Notes: generated from the letters alone by a model not told the origin. A stretch of 6,397 nt of DNA from an uncultured Desulfovibrio sp. (GCA_947177645.1 CAMWVJ010000069.1:1-6397), one strand, 5' to 3'; positions 1 to 6,009 are shown, numbered from the stretch's first letter. Translations and numbers: made by a program.

Positions 1-1465
1 TGTCGTTGTCCATGAAGTTGGCGATGTAGCCGAGCTCGAGGTTGATGTCGAAGTTCTCGTACATCTTGTAGTTGTTGACCAGGTTGAACTCGAGCAGGCC
101 GTCGTTGGTGGTCAGGTACGGGCTCGTGCCGGTACCCCAGCCGTTCTCCCAGACATAGGACTCGGTCATGTACTTGACCATGGACGGGCTGTTGGTGCCG
201 CCCCAGTAGGCCACGCGGAAGGTGTGGCTGAGGTTTTCGAGGAAGGTCATGTCGCGCAGCTGGAGGCCGACGCCCCAGGTGCCGGCATAGTCAAGCGCGA
301 AGTCGTTCCACACCCAGCCCAGGTTGCCGTCACCCATGAAGGAGGTGAAGGTGCCCATGGGCACGATGGAGGGCATGCGCTCGGAACCGTTCTTCGGGTT
401 GTTGTCGTCGCCGGAGCCGTACCAGCCGAAGACGCCGGGAACGCCCCAATCCATCTTGTACTCAACGAGGGCCTTGGCCAGCCAGCCCTGACGCTCGGTG
501 CTGGAGCGCTTGACCACGCCATCGTTCTTGACGGCATTGAAGCGGCCCATGGGCTCGGAATAGCCGTAGTTGAGGTCGACCTCGATGTTCAGCGGATCAA
601 AGGCCGTGATGGTGAAGGGAAGGCCGGCCCAGAACAGGCTGCCGTAGCCCTTGCCCGTGCCACCGATGACTTTGCGGCCGTCGATGCCCGGATAGGGATA
701 GAGGCTGTAGGGCAGGTTGCCGTCAGAGGTGTCGAACACTTCACCGTCAGCCTCGCTACGGCCCTGCCATTTGTCATGGCCTTCCAAGGCATTGGCGCCC
801 TTCATGCCGAGCATGGCCCAGGGCGTGACCTCGAAGCCGTCGAAGGTCAGGGGCACCATGAGGCTGAAGAGGTCGAGGTTGTCGAGGTAGCCCGCGCGCC
901 AGGACGCCTGGCGGCCGACGGTGCGCTTGCCGTCAAAGTTGTCATTGAGCGGACGCGCCCACAGGGCGGTGATGGAAACGTTGTCGTTGACCTTGTAGTT
1001 GGCGGTGATGCCGGCCACATCGGTGTCCATGATGGCGGAGCCGCCGGCCGCGTTGGGCAGGGTCACGCCCTGGATGCCCATGCGCACGTTGAGGGTGGTC
1101 TCGGGCACCATCCAGTCGATGTAGGCGCGCTTCAGCTTGATGATCTTGCCGTCGGCGCCGAGGGCGCCGCCCTGGTCGGCGCGGCCCCAGTTGGTGTTGC
1201 CGATTTCAAAGTACACGGTGCCGGACAGGCTCTCGCTGGCCACGGCATCCAACTGGAGGCGCACACGCTGCACGGCGTTGAACTTGTCGTCAGTGCTGGT
1301 GGTCTTTTGCCCGCTGGCGTCGCGCTTGTTGTGGGTCAGGCCCGTGTCTGCCGCGGTGAAGCCCATGAGCCACTGGCCCTTGGCCTGAAAGTCAATGGCG
1401 CTCGCGCCGGTGGCAGCCCCGAAAACCAGGCCGGCGGCAAGCAGAAGCGTGCAAAGCTTTTTCAT
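1..1465 (-). CDS. Desulfovibrio-type homotrimeric outer-membrane porin (C-terminus off the left edge)
   Basis: This gene encodes a beta-barrel porin for passive uptake of small solutes across the outer membrane. The visible 488 codons read without interruption from ATG at 1465 to the window edge. The protein starts with a signal peptide: MKKL, a hydrophobic stretch, then ASA at residues 21-23, with the mature protein beginning IDFQAKGQW. The rest has alternating polar and aromatic residues, many Gly/Asn/Asp turns, and no cysteine after residue 5, as expected for a periplasm-exposed barrel. The composition and the mature N-terminus resemble the abundant homotrimeric porins of Desulfovibrio, which are about this length, so little is probably missing. 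The C-terminal aromatic insertion signal is not in view. A strong Shine-Dalgarno, GAGGAAGG (1470-1477), sits 4 bases before the ATG. The gene has its own promoter region and lies behind the terminator of the rsfS operon. No TTA, CTA, TCA or AGG codon occurs, which suggests high expression. The family call is by recognition; the solute is unknown. Confidence 0.88.
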   Translation of the reverse strand, partial: MKKLCTLLLAAGLVFGAATGASAIDFQAKGQWLMGFTAADTGLTHNKRDASGQKTTSTDDKFNAVQRVRLQLDAVASESLSGTVYFEIGNTNWGRADQGGALGADGKIIKLKRAYIDWMVPETTLNVRMGIQGVTLPNAAGGSAIMDTDVAGITANYKVNDNVSITALWARPLNDNFDGKRTVGRQASWRAGYLDNLDLFSLMVPLTFDGFEVTPWAMLGMKGANALEGHDKWQGRSEADGEVFDTSDGNLPYSLYPYPGIDGRKVIGGTGKGYGSLFWAGLPFTITAFDPLNIEVDLNYGYSEPMGRFNAVKNDGVVKRSSTERQGWLAKALVEYKMDWGVPGVFGWYGSGDDNNPKNGSERMPSIVPMGTFTSFMGDGNLGWVWNDFALDYAGTWGVGLQLRDMTFLENLSHTFRVAYWGGTNSPSMVKYMTESYVWENGWGTGTSPYLTTNDGLLEFNLVNNYKMYENFDINLELGYIANFMDND

Positions 1466-1529
1466 GATTCCTTCCTCTCTTTCCCTTAACCTTCCTGAAA
1501 ACATGCCCCACCCCATGCAGGGCAAAATT

Positions 1530-1582
1530 TTTGTACCGGCAGTGCGGACAAAAAGCAAGTGGTTTTGTAAAAAAATTTTTAC
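1530..1582 (-). promoter_or_regulatory. Candidate sigma-70 promoter with UP-like element for the porin
   Basis: Read on the minus strand, TTGCTT (1558-1553) and TACAAA (1535-1530) are separated by exactly 17 bases, giving a plausible -35/-10 pair (3/6 and 4/6 matches). The start of transcription would fall near 1523, leaving a leader of about 58 bases before the porin ATG. Just upstream, at 1567-1582, lies a near-palindrome of A and T tracts, GTAAAAA-AA-TTTTTAC. That places it about 45-60 bases before the predicted start, where an alpha-subunit UP element would bind. More AT-rich sequence continues to about 1625. The rest of this intergenic stretch shows no gene. Confidence 0.45.
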
Positions 1583-1639
1583 CGAAATTTTTTCATGGAA
1601 TATCCGCATGTTATCTGTAAAAACTCACCAGCGCGACAA

Positions 1640-1674
1640 AAGGGCGCCCCGGAATCTTCCTCCGGGGCGCCCTT
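1640..1674 (-). terminator. Intrinsic terminator ending the rsfS-gpmI-zinc ribbon operon
   Basis: A perfect 14-base-pair GC-rich inverted repeat (1640-1653 and 1661-1674) encloses a 7-base loop. In the minus-strand transcript the stem's 3' arm runs into UUUUG (1641-1638), a short U tract. It begins 32 bases after the stop codon of the zinc-ribbon gene and precedes the porin promoter, so it separates the two transcription units. On the plus strand no T tract follows the stem, so it should work mainly in the minus direction. Confidence 0.8.
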
Positions 1675-1706
1675 GCGGAATGCGGTATGATGCAGGCAGG
1701 AGGCCG

Positions 1707-1952
1707 CTACAGGAAGTCCGGGTCGGCCGCGGCCTTGCCCCCGGCGAGCATGATGCGGATATAGTGCAGCCCGTGCTCGTCCACCGGGATGATGGGGAAG
1801 GACGAGCGGCACCCTTCACAAGTGATCATGCGCGGTTCCGTGGGCGCCACCACAGGCACATGCCGGCCGCAGCGCGGGCACTGGTAGAAGAAGAGGATCT
1901 CCATGCCGTCCGGTGGCACGGGAGCCTGCGGCCGGGCGCTTTTTTCAGCCAC
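1707..1952 (-). CDS. Small zinc-ribbon protein, function unknown
   Basis: This is an 81-residue acidic-to-neutral protein with two CxxC knuckles, CPRC (residues 25-28) and CEGC (45-48), separated by 16 residues. That arrangement is typical of a rubredoxin-like or zinc-ribbon fold binding one zinc. No signal peptide or membrane segment is visible, so it is probably cytoplasmic. After the ribbon comes FPIIPVDEHGLHYIR and a short polar tail. The start is a GTG at 1952 with GAGGG (1961-1965) 8 bases upstream. It overlaps the last 8 bases of gpmI, so translation is probably coupled to it. An internal ATG at 1904 (residue 17, directly before the first knuckle) is an alternative start that would drop a Pro-rich leader. 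The gene is last in the operon, followed by a terminator. Zinc ribbons of this size can bind nucleic acids or act as protein adaptors; nothing here decides which. The ORF is well supported by its Shine-Dalgarno, overlap and cysteine pattern, but the role is unassigned. Confidence 0.8.
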   Translation of the reverse strand: MAEKSARPQAPVPPDGMEILFFYQCPRCGRHVPVVAPTEPRMITCEGCRSSFPIIPVDEHGLHYIRIMLAGGKAAADPDFL

Positions 1953-3516
1953 GGGCCGCGCCCTCGGGAACGAGGCTCTTGCCGGTCATGGCCTTGGGCG
2001 GCTCGATGCCCCAGAGCCTGAGCAGGGTCGGGGCCACGTCGGCCAGCTTGCCGTCGGCGAGCGCGGTCACTTCCCGGCCCGGCTCGATGAGGATGCAGGG
2101 CACGGGATTGGTGGTGTGCGCGGTGTGCGGCCGCCCCTCGGGCGTGAGCATGACCTCGCAGTTGCCGTGGTCCGCGATGATGAGCATGCGCCCGCCGCGG
2201 TCCTCCACGGCCTTGACCATCTTCCCCACGCACTCGTCCACCACGGCGCAGGCCTCCTCCGCGGCCTTGAGGTTGCCGGTATGGCCCACCATGTCGCCGT
2301 TGGCGAGGTTGCAGACCACAAGATCGTACTTGCCGCTCGCCCAGGCCTCGAGGAATTTTTCCGTGATCTCGCGCGCGCTCATGGCCGGCTTGAGGTCATA
2401 GGTGGCCACGTCGCGCGGCGAGGGCACGAGGATGCGGTCCTCGCCGGGGAAAGGCTCTTCCAGGCCGCCGTTGAAGAAATAGGTGACGTGAGCGTACTTT
2501 TCCGTCTCGGCGAGGCGCAGCTGCTTCAGGCCTGCCTTGGAGACCGCCTCGCCGAGGCCCTGGGTGACAGACTCCTTGGGGAAAGCCACGGGGATGTTGA
2601 AGCGCGCCTCATAGGGCGTCATGGAGGCGATGCCGTCCAGCTTCGGCACGCGGCCGCGGTCAAAGCCCGTGAAATCCTCGTCGATGAAGGCGCTCACGAG
2701 CTCGCGCATGCGGTCCGCACGGAAGTTGAAGAAAAAGAGGCCGTCGCCGTCGGCCATGCCGGGGGCCTCGCCCTGCTCGCGGCCCTTTTCGATGACCACG
2801 GGCTTGATGAATTCGTCCGTCTCGCCGCGGGCGTAGGCGTCCTTGAGGGCGGTGAGGGCGTCCGGCGCGGAAAGGCCCGCGTCGCTCACGCCGTGGGCGA
2901 TGAGGTCCCAGGCCTCCTTGACGCGCTCCCAGCGGGTGTCGCGGTCCATGGCGTAGAAGCGGCCCACAAGGCCGGCGATGCGCGTGCCCGGATGCTCCTT
3001 GACGGCCTCTTCCAGCGCGGCCACGAAGGCCTCGCCGCTCTTGGGGTCGGTGTCGCGGCCGTCCATGATGCAGTGGATGCGCACGGGCACCCCGGCCTCG
3101 TGCGCCATGCGGCAGATGGCCTCAAGGTGCCGGATGTGGCTGTGCACGCCGCCGTCGGACACAAGGCCGGTCAGGTGCAGGCGGCCGCCACTCCGCTTCA
3201 CGCGCGAGATGAGGTCGGTGAGCACGGGATTGGCCTGGAAGGAGCCGTCCTCCAGCGAGATGTCGATGCGCGTCATGTCCTGATAGACCACGCGCCCGGC
3301 GCCGATGTTGAGGTGGCCCACCTCGGAATTGCCCATGTAGCCTTCGGGCAGGCCCACGGCGCGGCCCGAGGCGGTGAGCCGCGAATGGGGGTATTTCTTG
3401 AGCAGGGCGTCGATATTGGGGGTCACGGCGATGAGCGGCGCGTCGCCCTTGTCGGCCTCAGGGTCATGCGGGGCGATGCCCCAGCCGTCGAGGATGAGCA
3501 GCAGGGTCGGTGTCAT
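1945..3516 (-). CDS. gpmI: 2,3-bisphosphoglycerate-independent phosphoglycerate mutase
   Basis: GpmI interconverts 3-phosphoglycerate and 2-phosphoglycerate in cytoplasmic glycolysis and gluconeogenesis, through a phosphoserine intermediate and two Mn2+ ions. The 523-residue product is close to the usual length of about 510. All expected active-site elements are visible: ILDGWG with metal ligand Asp10; GNSEVGH with the phosphorylated Ser64; His125 in DGGVHSH; Arg154-Asp155 in GRD; Arg186 and Arg192 in GRFYAMDRD; Arg267 and Arg270 in RADR; Lys340; Asp408 and His412 in GDMVGH; Asp449-His450 in ADHGN; and His467 in HTAHTT. Together they define the two-domain alkaline-phosphatase-superfamily fold with the substrate-binding insert in between. 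The start is the ATG at 3516, where the family N-terminus begins and GGAGGA (3523-3528) stands 6 bases upstream. The reading frame stays open further upstream, but that stretch is antisense-free coding of rsfS in another frame. The ATG overlaps the rsfS stop by 4 bases (ATGA), and the 3' end overlaps the zinc-ribbon gene by 8. Confidence 0.97.
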   Translation of the reverse strand: MTPTLLLILDGWGIAPHDPEADKGDAPLIAVTPNIDALLKKYPHSRLTASGRAVGLPEGYMGNSEVGHLNIGAGRVVYQDMTRIDISLEDGSFQANPVLTDLISRVKRSGGRLHLTGLVSDGGVHSHIRHLEAICRMAHEAGVPVRIHCIMDGRDTDPKSGEAFVAALEEAVKEHPGTRIAGLVGRFYAMDRDTRWERVKEAWDLIAHGVSDAGLSAPDALTALKDAYARGETDEFIKPVVIEKGREQGEAPGMADGDGLFFFNFRADRMRELVSAFIDEDFTGFDRGRVPKLDGIASMTPYEARFNIPVAFPKESVTQGLGEAVSKAGLKQLRLAETEKYAHVTYFFNGGLEEPFPGEDRILVPSPRDVATYDLKPAMSAREITEKFLEAWASGKYDLVVCNLANGDMVGHTGNLKAAEEACAVVDECVGKMVKAVEDRGGRMLIIADHGNCEVMLTPEGRPHTAHTTNPVPCILIEPGREVTALADGKLADVAPTLLRLWGIEPPKAMTGKSLVPEGAARG

Positions 3517-3971
3517 GGACGGTCCTCCCTCGGGGAAGCGGCGGAGTGTGCGGCGCGGCCCTGGACGGCGCGGCCCCACAGGTCTTCCAGCCGGTACAGC
3601 TCGCGCGCGGGCGCAAGCAGGATATGGATGATGATGTCGTTGCAGTCCACAAGGATCCACTGGGCCGCGGCATAGCCCTCGATGCGCAGGCACTCGAAGC
3701 CCCGCTCGCGGCAGAGTTCGGCCACGCCGTCGGCAAGGGCCTGGGCCTGGCGCATGGAGCCGGGCGTGGCCACGAGCATGGCCTCGGCAAAAGCGTTTTC
3801 GCCGGCAAGCTCGAGGCTCACCACGTCTTCGGCCTTGTGCTCTTCGAGAAAGGCGGCAAGCGCGGCGAGCCGTTCAGCCAGGGGCACGGCCCGCCCTGCG
3901 GGGGTGCCCGGGCTCACGGGCTGGCCGGTAGCGGCGCCGGAAAGGGGAGCAGGGGTGACGGTATCCTTCAT
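3513..3971 (-). CDS. rsfS: Ribosomal silencing factor RsfS (YbeB/Iojap family)
   Basis: RsfS binds ribosomal protein uL14 on the large subunit and blocks joining with the small subunit, lowering translation during starvation. The 152-residue product contains the complete family domain at about residues 32-133. Recognisable elements are the opening helix, EDVVSLEL, an MLVATPGSMRQAQALAD stretch matching the family's I/V-A-T-G-x-S-x-R-Q/H core, RIEG, WILVDCNDIIIHIL, and the closing R-x-x-Y-x-L-E-x-L-W (residues 123-132). The usual D-x-G-D before the beta strand reads DCND here. Residues 1-30 form a Pro/Ala/Gly-rich extension and residues 134-152 a polar tail, making the protein longer than the usual 105-130. 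I chose ATG at 3971 with AGGG (3977-3980) 5 bases upstream. A TTG at 3989 would add six residues but is less likely. It is the first gene of the operon and overlaps gpmI by ATGA, implying translational coupling. RsfS beside metabolic genes is common; a direct link to GpmI is not shown. Confidence 0.93.
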   Translation of the reverse strand: MKDTVTPAPLSGAATGQPVSPGTPAGRAVPLAERLAALAAFLEEHKAEDVVSLELAGENAFAEAMLVATPGSMRQAQALADGVAELCRERGFECLRIEGYAAAQWILVDCNDIIIHILLAPARELYRLEDLWGRAVQGRAAHSAASPREDRP

Positions 3972-3977
3972 TCGTGC

Positions 3978-4006
3978 CCTATATCCCAAAGCCGCGCCAA
4001 GGGCAA
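3978..4006 (-). promoter_or_regulatory. Candidate promoter of the rsfS operon
   Basis: On the minus strand, TTGCCC (4006-4001) and TATAGG (3983-3978) are separated by exactly 17 bases, each matching the sigma-70 consensus at 4 of 6 positions. A start 7 bases after the -10 box would fall at about 3971, the A of the rsfS ATG, so the transcript would be leaderless or nearly so. The only visible Shine-Dalgarno (AGGG, 3977-3980) overlaps the -10 box. An upstream promoter with a normal leader is the alternative, but I see no better hexamer pair in 4007-4100. Confidence 0.35.
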
Positions 4007-4064
4007 TGGGCGCGGCCTGCGGCAGCCCACAGGACGCGTGCGGCAGAGTCCGTCCGCTCCTCTA

Positions 4065-4094
4065 TTGACCCTGCCGGCGGTGTCGGGCATAGGA
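4065..4094 (+). promoter_or_regulatory. Candidate promoter for the glycerophosphotransferase-like gene
   Basis: TTGACC (4065-4070, 5 of 6 consensus matches) is followed after 18 bases by CATAGG (4089-4094, 3 of 6). Transcription would start near 4101, giving a leader of about 84 bases to the ATG at 4185. The same bases include AGGA (4091-4094), placed 6 bases before an in-frame ATG at 4101. If that ATG is the real start, this AGGA is a ribosome-binding site and cannot also be the -10 box. The two readings exclude each other. Confidence 0.35.
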
Positions 4095-4129
4095 AACACA
4101 ATGTGCTCTCCTGCCGGCGAACCCGGCAT
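4071..4129 (+). repeat. Imperfect direct repeat in the divergent intergenic region
   Basis: The 9-mer CTGCCGGCG occurs at 4071-4079 and again at 4111-4119. Each copy is followed after a short variable stretch by GGCAT (4086-4090 and 4125-4129). The copies are 40 bases apart, nearly four helical turns, and the core contains the palindrome GCCGGC. The first copy falls inside the spacer of the candidate plus-strand promoter, so the pair could be an operator. In GC-rich DNA a chance repeat of this size is also plausible. Confidence 0.3.
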
Positions 4130-4184
4130 GCGGCGGGATGGGCGGGCCGTTCTCATCATTATCTCTTCACGTTTTGGGAAAAAA

Positions 4185-5912
4185 ATGGTTCACGCCCCCA
4201 CCTTCACACGTCTGGCGACTGCCGAAGACTGCGCGCGCCTGAACGATAGCCTTTGCGGGAAAAAGGCGGTGGCGCTCTGGGCCACGACCCAGCCGCGGCA
4301 AAATGTGGATGTGCTGCTGGCGCTCGCTTCCGCGCTGCGGCAGGAGGGCATTCCCGTTCTCTTTCTCATGAAGGAAAACGCCGTTGCCCTTGTGGCGGAC
4401 CAAGGAGGGGAGGGCACGAATTTTTATATCCTTGACGACAGGCAGCTGCTCCGCTTTCTGCCCTGCATCGAGCTGCTCGTCACCCATGATTATGTGGCTG
4501 ACTACTACAGGATAGACGGCTTCCAGGGGAAGGTGCTGTATCTAAATCATGTCGCCACAGGGAACCAGAATATCGCACGCAATTATTACAACGACTATAT
4601 CGTGGAGATCAATGCAAAATTTTCCTGTGCATTTGACTACTCCCTGGTTCCCTCCTTTTTGAGCGTCCAGCATAATCCGCAGCTCGCCGTCATCCCGGCA
4701 GGGTCCATCAAGCTTGACCTTCTCGCTGAAGCCCGCGCCAGGGAGCGAAAGGCCGGGGCACCCACGGGCATCGTTTCCTTTTACCCGTTGAGCTCCGAGC
4801 ACATGATCGGTGACAATACGGAAAAAATCGCCAGAACGGTACGCGAATGGTCGGTATTTGTGGAAGGCTTCTTCCGGGAACATCCGGGCGGGACTTTTGT
4901 TTTTTCTCCGTCCATAGCTGACCGGGGCCGGGAGTTCATCCTCAACTTTGCAGAAAGCTGGCGCCATGAACCCCACTTCATCTTTTCGACAAGGGATGAC
5001 AACAAGTACTGGATATCGCGGTCAGATTTTCTGCTTACCGACTGGTCTGGCATTGACGGTTCATGGATTTTTTCTTCCCTCAGGCCGGCTCTCTATCTTA
5101 GGCCTGACAGCCGGGAACGCCCGGGGGAAAGCGCTTACGGCTATGTGACGACCACGGGTGCCGAGGCTCTCCGGGCCCTGGCCCGGGCGCAAAAAGAACT
5201 CTGGCGCTGGAAGGCGCGGCTCCTGAAATTCCGCAGCGAGCAATTTCCCTTTTTTGGCAAGAGCATCGCCTGCCTCTGCGAGGCAATCCGGCACATCGTT
5301 TCTGCCGAATTTCCCGAACCGCTGCCCTCATGGGGCGTCATTGACAAAAAGATGACCCAAGAAAACCCGGTGCTCGCCACCCTGCGCTGCCATCGCCTGC
5401 GGAAAAAGAACCCGGAAGCGCTGCGCCAGCTCACGCCGGAAAATTTCTGGTACAATGTGTTCAGGACCATCCCGCCCAACGGCACTCTCACGCTGGCCGC
5501 GATCGATGAGCTCATCGCCTATCATGCCACCATCGCCCCCAATGAACTCGCCTTTTCCGCGTTGCTCTCCTTCTTGGAACAGGCTTTTTCCCATGCTCCA
5601 CAACATATTGTTTATACCTTTCTTTTCCATAAACTCGCTGCCTTTCCTCGAAGCATGTATCTTTTAGCAGCGCTCTGCATCACGGCATCACATAAGAAAA
5701 GTACCGTGGACCAGCGGGAACGGACGGTCACCGCCCTGAGGGCAGCCGCGCTCGACATGGAGACAATTTCAGGGATTTTTTCAGCCCATGTGTTCCCCGA
5801 AACAGACTGCATATCTGCAGAATACTTTGCACAGCTGAAGGATGCCTGCCTTCACCCCGCCGCGCAGGACCCGGCAGGCCCCGACGCCGGGACGGACAGT
5901 CCCATATTCTGA
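4185..5912 (+). CDS. CDP-glycerol glycerophosphotransferase-like protein with an unassigned C-terminal domain
   Basis: This 575-residue protein probably transfers glycerophosphate or a related activated unit to a surface polymer. Residues 25-305 look like a GT-B-type fold of the glycerophosphotransferase family. There is an N-terminal Rossmann-like half (KKAVALWATTQPRQNVDVLL, residues 26-45, onward), a YLNHVATGNQ turn (119-128) where the family has a catalytic-region His, IPAGSIKLDLL (170-180), resembling its G-x-P-x-x-D element, and SDFLLTDWSGIDGSW (280-294), resembling the nucleotide-binding S-D-x-L-I-T-D-Y-S-S motif, then LRPALYL. Residues about 330-560 are helix-rich and match no domain I know. 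The end is a Pro/Ala/Asp tail. No signal peptide or clear transmembrane span is seen, so it is probably cytoplasmic or peripheral to the inner membrane. ATG 4185 has only a weak GGGA (4176-4179) site. In-frame ATG 4101, with AGGA 6 bases upstream, would add 28 residues. Codon use includes TTA (5664), CTA (4542) and several AGG, unlike the porin. No partner cytidylyltransferase gene is in view. Other glycan transferase activity is possible. Confidence 0.72.
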   Translation: MVHAPTFTRLATAEDCARLNDSLCGKKAVALWATTQPRQNVDVLLALASALRQEGIPVLFLMKENAVALVADQGGEGTNFYILDDRQLLRFLPCIELLVTHDYVADYYRIDGFQGKVLYLNHVATGNQNIARNYYNDYIVEINAKFSCAFDYSLVPSFLSVQHNPQLAVIPAGSIKLDLLAEARARERKAGAPTGIVSFYPLSSEHMIGDNTEKIARTVREWSVFVEGFFREHPGGTFVFSPSIADRGREFILNFAESWRHEPHFIFSTRDDNKYWISRSDFLLTDWSGIDGSWIFSSLRPALYLRPDSRERPGESAYGYVTTTGAEALRALARAQKELWRWKARLLKFRSEQFPFFGKSIACLCEAIRHIVSAEFPEPLPSWGVIDKKMTQENPVLATLRCHRLRKKNPEALRQLTPENFWYNVFRTIPPNGTLTLAAIDELIAYHATIAPNELAFSALLSFLEQAFSHAPQHIVYTFLFHKLAAFPRSMYLLAALCITASHKKSTVDQRERTVTALRAAALDMETISGIFSAHVFPETDCISAEYFAQLKDACLHPAAQDPAGPDAGTDSPIF

Positions 5913-5941
5913 TTGCAGAAATGACGGTCGTAGCGTATGCT
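5913..5941 (+). promoter_or_regulatory. Weak candidate promoter for the substrate-binding protein gene
   Basis: TTGCAG (5913-5918, 3 of 6 consensus matches) and TATGCT (5936-5941, 4 of 6) are separated by 17 bases, directly after the stop codon of the upstream gene. Transcription would begin near 5948 and leave a structured leader of about 180 bases. The spacing is ideal but the -35 match is poor. I see no better sigma-70 pair, nor a -24/-12 sigma-54 site, elsewhere in 5942-6110. Confidence 0.3.
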
Positions 5942-5962
5942 GCGGCCAACTCTCCCGGCACC

Positions 5963-5985
5963 CCCCGGCGGAAGACCGCTGCGGG
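5963..5985 (+). other. Potential RNA hairpin in the 5913-6127 spacer
   Basis: CGGCGG (5966-5971) can pair with CCGCTG (5976-5981) around an AAGA loop, with one G-U pair. CCC (5963-5965) can extend the stem with GGG (5983-5985) past a single bulged C. It would be stable but has no U tract after it, so it is not a terminator on its own. It may be a leader structure or a 3'-end stabiliser of the upstream transcript. Beyond this and the next hairpins, the 215-base spacer shows nothing coding. Confidence 0.35.
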
Positions 5986-6009
5986 CGCGTCCCGACGACG
6001 GCGATTTTT
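5986..6009 (+). terminator. Possible weak intrinsic terminator after the glycerophosphotransferase-like gene
   Basis: CGCGTC (5986-5991) can pair with GACG-CG (5997-6000 and 6002-6003, bulging one G) around a 5-base loop, followed by A and five T (6005-6009). The stem is short and bulged, so it would be inefficient. An alternative 8-pair hairpin, 5994-6001 with 6010-6017 (one G-U pair), would enclose the T run in its loop and exclude the terminator fold. This is the only terminator-like element I find between the two plus-strand genes. Confidence 0.3.

Noticed and set aside
224..1489. A 421-residue open frame on the plus strand, antisense to the porin
   Set aside because: It is in exact codon register with the porin and stays open because the porin uses no TTA, CTA or TCA codons. 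Its product is Gly/Ala/Val/His-rich without recognisable domains, and there is no ribosome-binding signal.
1640..1674. The inverted repeat as a mobile-element end or protein-binding operator
   Set aside because: Its position 32 bases after a stop codon, its short loop and the U tract on the minus strand fit an intrinsic terminator; no transposase or target duplication is nearby.
1395..2021. A 208-residue plus-strand frame across the porin promoter, terminator and zinc-ribbon gene
   Set aside because: It crosses a strong terminator hairpin and AT-rich promoter DNA, and overlaps supported minus-strand genes without any domain of its own.
1903..3675. A 590-residue open frame on the plus strand, antisense to gpmI
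   Set aside because: It uses the same codon register as gpmI, is low in complexity and matches no family; gpmI has a full set of catalytic residues.
3517..3693. Upstream extension of the gpmI frame adding 59 residues
   Set aside because: It overlaps the coding sequence of rsfS in another frame. The family N-terminus begins at the ATG at 3516, which has its own GGAGGA.
3510..4184. Upstream extension of the glycerophosphotransferase-like frame, antisense to rsfS
   Set aside because: This part reads through the antisense of a clear rsfS gene and the intergenic region; the frame is open only because of GC-rich sequence.
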